Assembly (NCBI GenBank): GCA_964251665.1
Contig: CAXUKO010000003.1
Span: 124,001 to 188,000, forward strand
Reading direction: 5' to 3'
Origin: JBBQLG01 sp964251665
GTDB lineage: Bacteria > Bacteroidota > Bacteroidia > Cytophagales > Spirosomataceae
Length of the DNA: 64,000 nucleotides
Notes under the pieces: model-generated
Told to the model about the DNA's origin: nothing
Database searches by the model: none
What the model saw: only the letters and a program-made list of their open reading frames with translations
Program-made: the position numbers and the translations under genes
Shown here: one piece after another, positions 61,477 through 64,000 of the stretch
How the letters are laid out: each line of letters starts with the position of its first letter
How positions within the stretch are numbered: position 1 is the stretch's first letter

Positions 61477-61513
61477 GTGCGGGTAAGTAGTAAAAGTGGT
61501 AAGTACAGGGGTA
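61474..61513. repeat. GTAAGT-rich short intergenic sequence
   Basis: The 37-bp gap between nuoK and the dioxygenase contains AGTAAGT, GGTAAGTAGTAA and GGTAAGTAC. These are the same words that build the palindromes at 17572-17648 and 54911-55013, but without a matching second arm, so it may be a degenerate half element. Confidence 0.4.
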
Positions 61514-62137
61514 ATGACAGACTTATTCGAGACAATTATTGACAGTATTGCCGGAGAAGGCTATGGCGTACTGGACAACTTTCTGACAGCGGATGACGTA
61601 AGTGCTCTTGCCGGGCAACTGCGCCATCGACGGGCCGAAGGGCAGTTTCGTACGGCGGGTATCGGGCAGGGGCAGGCTACCATCGAAACCCGGATTCGGG
61701 GGGATGAGATTCTGTGGCTCGACGAGAAGAAAGCAACCCCCGAAGAAACAGCTTTTCTGACCCGTATCGATGCCTTTCGGCAGTACGTGAATCAAACGTG
61801 TTACATGGGATTACAGGATGCCGAGTTTCATTACGCCCTGTATCCGCCCGGCACATTCTACAAACGCCACCTCGATCAGTTTCGTACCGGAGCGCGGCCC
61901 GGTGATGCGCAGCGTAAACTCTCCGTCATCTGTTACCTGAATACCGACTGGACCGAAGCGGATGGTGGTCAGTTAGCTATTTACCTACCCGATGATGAAA
62001 CCGGTACAGAACGCACGGTAGCCATTGAGCCGCTGGGAGGGCGGTTGGTCTGTTTCGAGAGTGGTCGGCTGGAACACGAAGTAAAACCTGCCACGCGGGA
62101 ACGGCTAAGCCTGACGGGCTGGCTGCGAACGGCCTGA
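61514..62137 (+). CDS. 2-oxoglutarate/Fe(II)-dependent dioxygenase, prolyl-hydroxylase-like
   Basis: The protein is 207 residues from the ATG at 61514 (a GTG at 61496 is less likely). The double-stranded beta-helix metal site is intact: His119 and Asp121 in YKRHLDQF, distal His188 in LEHEVKPAT, and the 2-oxoglutarate-binding Arg197 with Ser199 in RERLSLTGW. YPPGTFYKRHLD and YLNTDWTEADGGQLAIYL match the prolyl 4-hydroxylase/EGL-9-like branch. It should hydroxylate a protein side chain or small molecule. It sits between nuoK and nuoL in the same direction, 37 bp after nuoK, an unusual place that could point to a complex I or assembly-related substrate. Confidence 0.88.
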   Translation: MTDLFETIIDSIAGEGYGVLDNFLTADDVSALAGQLRHRRAEGQFRTAGIGQGQATIETRIRGDEILWLDEKKATPEETAFLTRIDAFRQYVNQTCYMGLQDAEFHYALYPPGTFYKRHLDQFRTGARPGDAQRKLSVICYLNTDWTEADGGQLAIYLPDDETGTERTVAIEPLGGRLVCFESGRLEHEVKPATRERLSLTGWLRTA

Positions 62138-62334
62138 ATGGGTAACAAAGCGGGTTTTAGAGGTGATGGCTGGGATGGCCGGGTAGTACATAAATTCCTT
62201 CGCCTATACACTGTTTGAGTTCTTTGCCGGCCTCCGGCTGTAGCGTCGCATCAATAGCCAGCGTAGGAGACCGATGCTCCGTTTGGTTTCGGAATCGACA
62301 ATGGGGATATTTGCGGCCATTCCGACCAACACTA

Positions 62335-64000
62335 ATGCCTGATTCGTTTCCTCTGTTCTGGCTTTTCGCTGTGCTCTGCCTGCCCTTTGCCGGTTTTGCC
62401 GGGGTATTTGCCCTGCGGTCGGGTGGGGCAGCGGGCTGGGTAGCCGTCGGGCTAACCACTGTTGGGCTAGGGATATCGGTCTGGCTGGCTACACAGCTGC
62501 CGGATGCGCCCGTCGTATACCGACAAGCCTGGGCGTCGTTCGGGGCGGTACGTATTCCCGTTAATTTCCAGTTCGACCGGCTGGCGGGCCTGATGCTAGT
62601 ATTGGTTCATCTGGTTGGGCTGCTCGTGCAGGTTTATTCCATTTCCTACCTCCGCACCGATAGGGGTTTACCCCGCTACTTCGGCTTTCTTCAACTTTTC
62701 ATCGGGGCCATGCTCGGTATCATCTTGGCCGGTAATCTGGTTGTGATGTATGCCTTCTGGGAACTGGTCGGGCTGGCATCGTACCTGCTCATTGGCTTCT
62801 GGTATGACCGCCCGACTGCCGTAGCCGCAGCTAAAAAGGCGTTCCTGGTGAACCGGATCGGGGATTTAGGCTTCCTGCTGGGCATTTTCCTGACCATTTA
62901 TTTTCTGCATACCACCGAACTAACCGCTTTTACCGCCACCCTGCCAACGCTGGCGGGTGTATGCCTGTTTATGGGTTGTGTGGGCAAATCAGCGCAGTTT
63001 CCGCTGCTGACCTGGTTACCGGACGCGATGGAAGGGCCAACGCCCGTATCGGCCCTGTTGCACGCAGCTACGATGGTAGCTGCCGGGATTTTTCTGCTGG
63101 CCCGTATTCATCCGCTGCTTTCGCCCGATGCGCTGCTTATTATTCTACTGATCGGCACCATTACGACGCTATGGGGTGGTTATTCGGCTTTGTTTCAGAC
63201 CGACATCAAGAAGGTACTGGCTTTTTCGACTATTTCTCAGTTAGGGTTGATGGTAGCTGCTATGGGGGCGGGCAACCCAAATGGCGCCCTGTTCCACCTG
63301 CTGACTCATGCCTTTTTCAAAGCAGGTTTATTTTTAAGTGCCGGGGCTGTTATTCATGCTGTGCATACGCAAAACATGGAGGCCATGGGCGGTTTACGGA
63401 CAAAACTACCAGTCACATTCTGGGTCTATACTATCTGTGCAGCCGCGCTGGCGGGTCTACCTTTATTTTCCGGCTTTCTGTCCAAAGAAGCTATTTTGGG
63501 CGGTGTATTCCATTGGGCGGCTCAACAGAGCGGGGGTACTGCGTATCTGGTCCCTGTACTACTGCTGGTATCGTCCGGGTTAACAGCGTTGTACATGGCC
63601 CGGCAGTGGCGGCTGGTTTTTCTCGGCCCGGCGCGTTACGAAGCGGATGTACACCCGCACGAAGCCGATGCGCTCATGACGGTGCCCATGCTGGTATTGG
63701 CGGTGTTGTCCGTAGCGTTCTGGTTTGCGCTAAATCCATTTTCGGCGCATGGCAGCTGGTTCTTCCATCTTTTTCCTGTTGCCGAAGCCGAAGCCCCGGT
63801 CTGGTTGGCGCTGGTTTCAGTTTTATTAGCCGGTGCCGGTATTATCCTGGGCCTTCGCCTGCCGGAGCCAAACGCCACGCGTTTCTGGGTACAGGCTTCT
63901 ATTCGGTACGGTTTTCTGGATGAATTTTACAGAATGGTTATTATTCAGCCTGTCCGGCAACTGGCAGGTCGGTTGTATCAATTCGATCAACGTTCGGTCG
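62335..64000 (+). CDS. nuoL: NADH-quinone oxidoreductase subunit L, 3' end beyond the window
   Basis: The frame opens with ATG at 62335 and stays open for 555 codons to the window edge. NuoL/Mrp antiporter features are visible: YSISYLRTDRGLPRYFGFL, FWELVGLASYLLIGFWYDRP (the TM5 Glu), the lysine helix KSAQFPLLTWLPDAMEGPTP with VSALLHAATMVAAGIFLLAR, and ALFHLLTHAFFKAGLFLSAG with the coupling histidine and lysine. It is the distal proton-pumping subunit of complex I. A 197-bp gap with no ORF separates it from the dioxygenase. The missing C-terminal part should include the long lateral helix. Confidence 0.95.
   Translation, partial: MPDSFPLFWLFAVLCLPFAGFAGVFALRSGGAAGWVAVGLTTVGLGISVWLATQLPDAPVVYRQAWASFGAVRIPVNFQFDRLAGLMLVLVHLVGLLVQVYSISYLRTDRGLPRYFGFLQLFIGAMLGIILAGNLVVMYAFWELVGLASYLLIGFWYDRPTAVAAAKKAFLVNRIGDLGFLLGIFLTIYFLHTTELTAFTATLPTLAGVCLFMGCVGKSAQFPLLTWLPDAMEGPTPVSALLHAATMVAAGIFLLARIHPLLSPDALLIILLIGTITTLWGGYSALFQTDIKKVLAFSTISQLGLMVAAMGAGNPNGALFHLLTHAFFKAGLFLSAGAVIHAVHTQNMEAMGGLRTKLPVTFWVYTICAAALAGLPLFSGFLSKEAILGGVFHWAAQQSGGTAYLVPVLLLVSSGLTALYMARQWRLVFLGPARYEADVHPHEADALMTVPMLVLAVLSVAFWFALNPFSAHGSWFFHLFPVAEAEAPVWLALVSVLLAGAGIILGLRLPEPNATRFWVQASIRYGFLDEFYRMVIIQPVRQLAGRLYQFDQRSV

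Noticed and set aside
62157..62459. 100-codon minus-strand frame before and inside nuoL
   Set aside because: It has no domain, overlaps the nuoL start antisense, and lacks any start or promoter signal.
62961..63923. 320-codon open frame on the plus strand
   Set aside because: It lies entirely within nuoL in another frame; the nuoL frame has strong family motifs throughout.

Overview
The window looks like chromosome from a Bacteroidota bacterium, most likely a Cytophagales/Spirosoma-like organism. The evidence is a SusC/SusD pair, lipoproteins of the CRTAC1/VCBS type, a type IX secretion (T9SS) sorting domain, DUF1573, a long SecA without a C-terminal zinc motif, a fused E1 alpha/beta 2-oxoacid dehydrogenase, and several TAnnTTTG promoter elements of the Bacteroidetes sigma factor. 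Genus is an inference from protein style. I saw no rRNA, tRNA, CRISPR array or complete insertion sequence.

Region 1 (1-12.0 kb, minus strand): an outer-membrane uptake system. SusC and SusD come first, then a hairpin terminator, then three consecutive paralogous lipoproteins full of FG-GAP/VCBS repeats, the last cut by the window edge. Region 2 (12.5-25.7 kb): housekeeping genes. These are a FAD/Fe-S D-2-hydroxyacid dehydrogenase-like protein, a secreted M1 peptidase, a KAS III-like enzyme, an overlapping four-gene minus-strand operon (Uma2 nuclease-like, DUF922-like, deoC, GT4 glycosyltransferase), and secA.

Region 3 (26.2-52.5 kb): a Wzx/Wzy-dependent capsule or exopolysaccharide locus. 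It holds an outer-membrane export protein with about six SLBB repeats, a Wzz-like protein without kinase, GDP-mannose 4,6-dehydratase, a repeat-built YadA-head-like surface protein, two secreted beta-helix/pectate-lyase-fold proteins on the opposite strand, a Wzx flippase, an acetyltransferase, a methyltransferase, three glycosyltransferases, a Wzy polymerase, a small T9SS-sorted protein, an acyltransferase-3, an SGNH hydrolase, Wzi and a WcaJ/WbaP-type initiating sugar-phosphate transferase. Base composition falls sharply near 28.2 kb, inside the SLBB gene, and rises near 48.42 kb, inside the acyltransferase gene. The interior therefore looks like an exchangeable cassette between conserved ends.

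Region 4 (52.6-64 kb): a penicillin-binding-protein-like serine hydrolase, an alpha/beta hydrolase, a prohibitin-like SPFH protein, DUF1573, the fused E1 dehydrogenase, and part of the complex I operon (nuoI, nuoJ, nuoK, an inserted 2-oxoglutarate/Fe(II) dioxygenase, then nuoL running off the edge). NuoI carries an unusual Pro/Ala-rich tail with five FRPT motifs.

The most unusual points are the composition breakpoints that bound the capsule cassette, the 17-residue-repeat protein with a 20-bp palindrome over its predicted transcription start, the FRPT-tailed NuoI, the dioxygenase inside the nuo operon, and a family of GTAAGT-rich palindromes between convergent genes.
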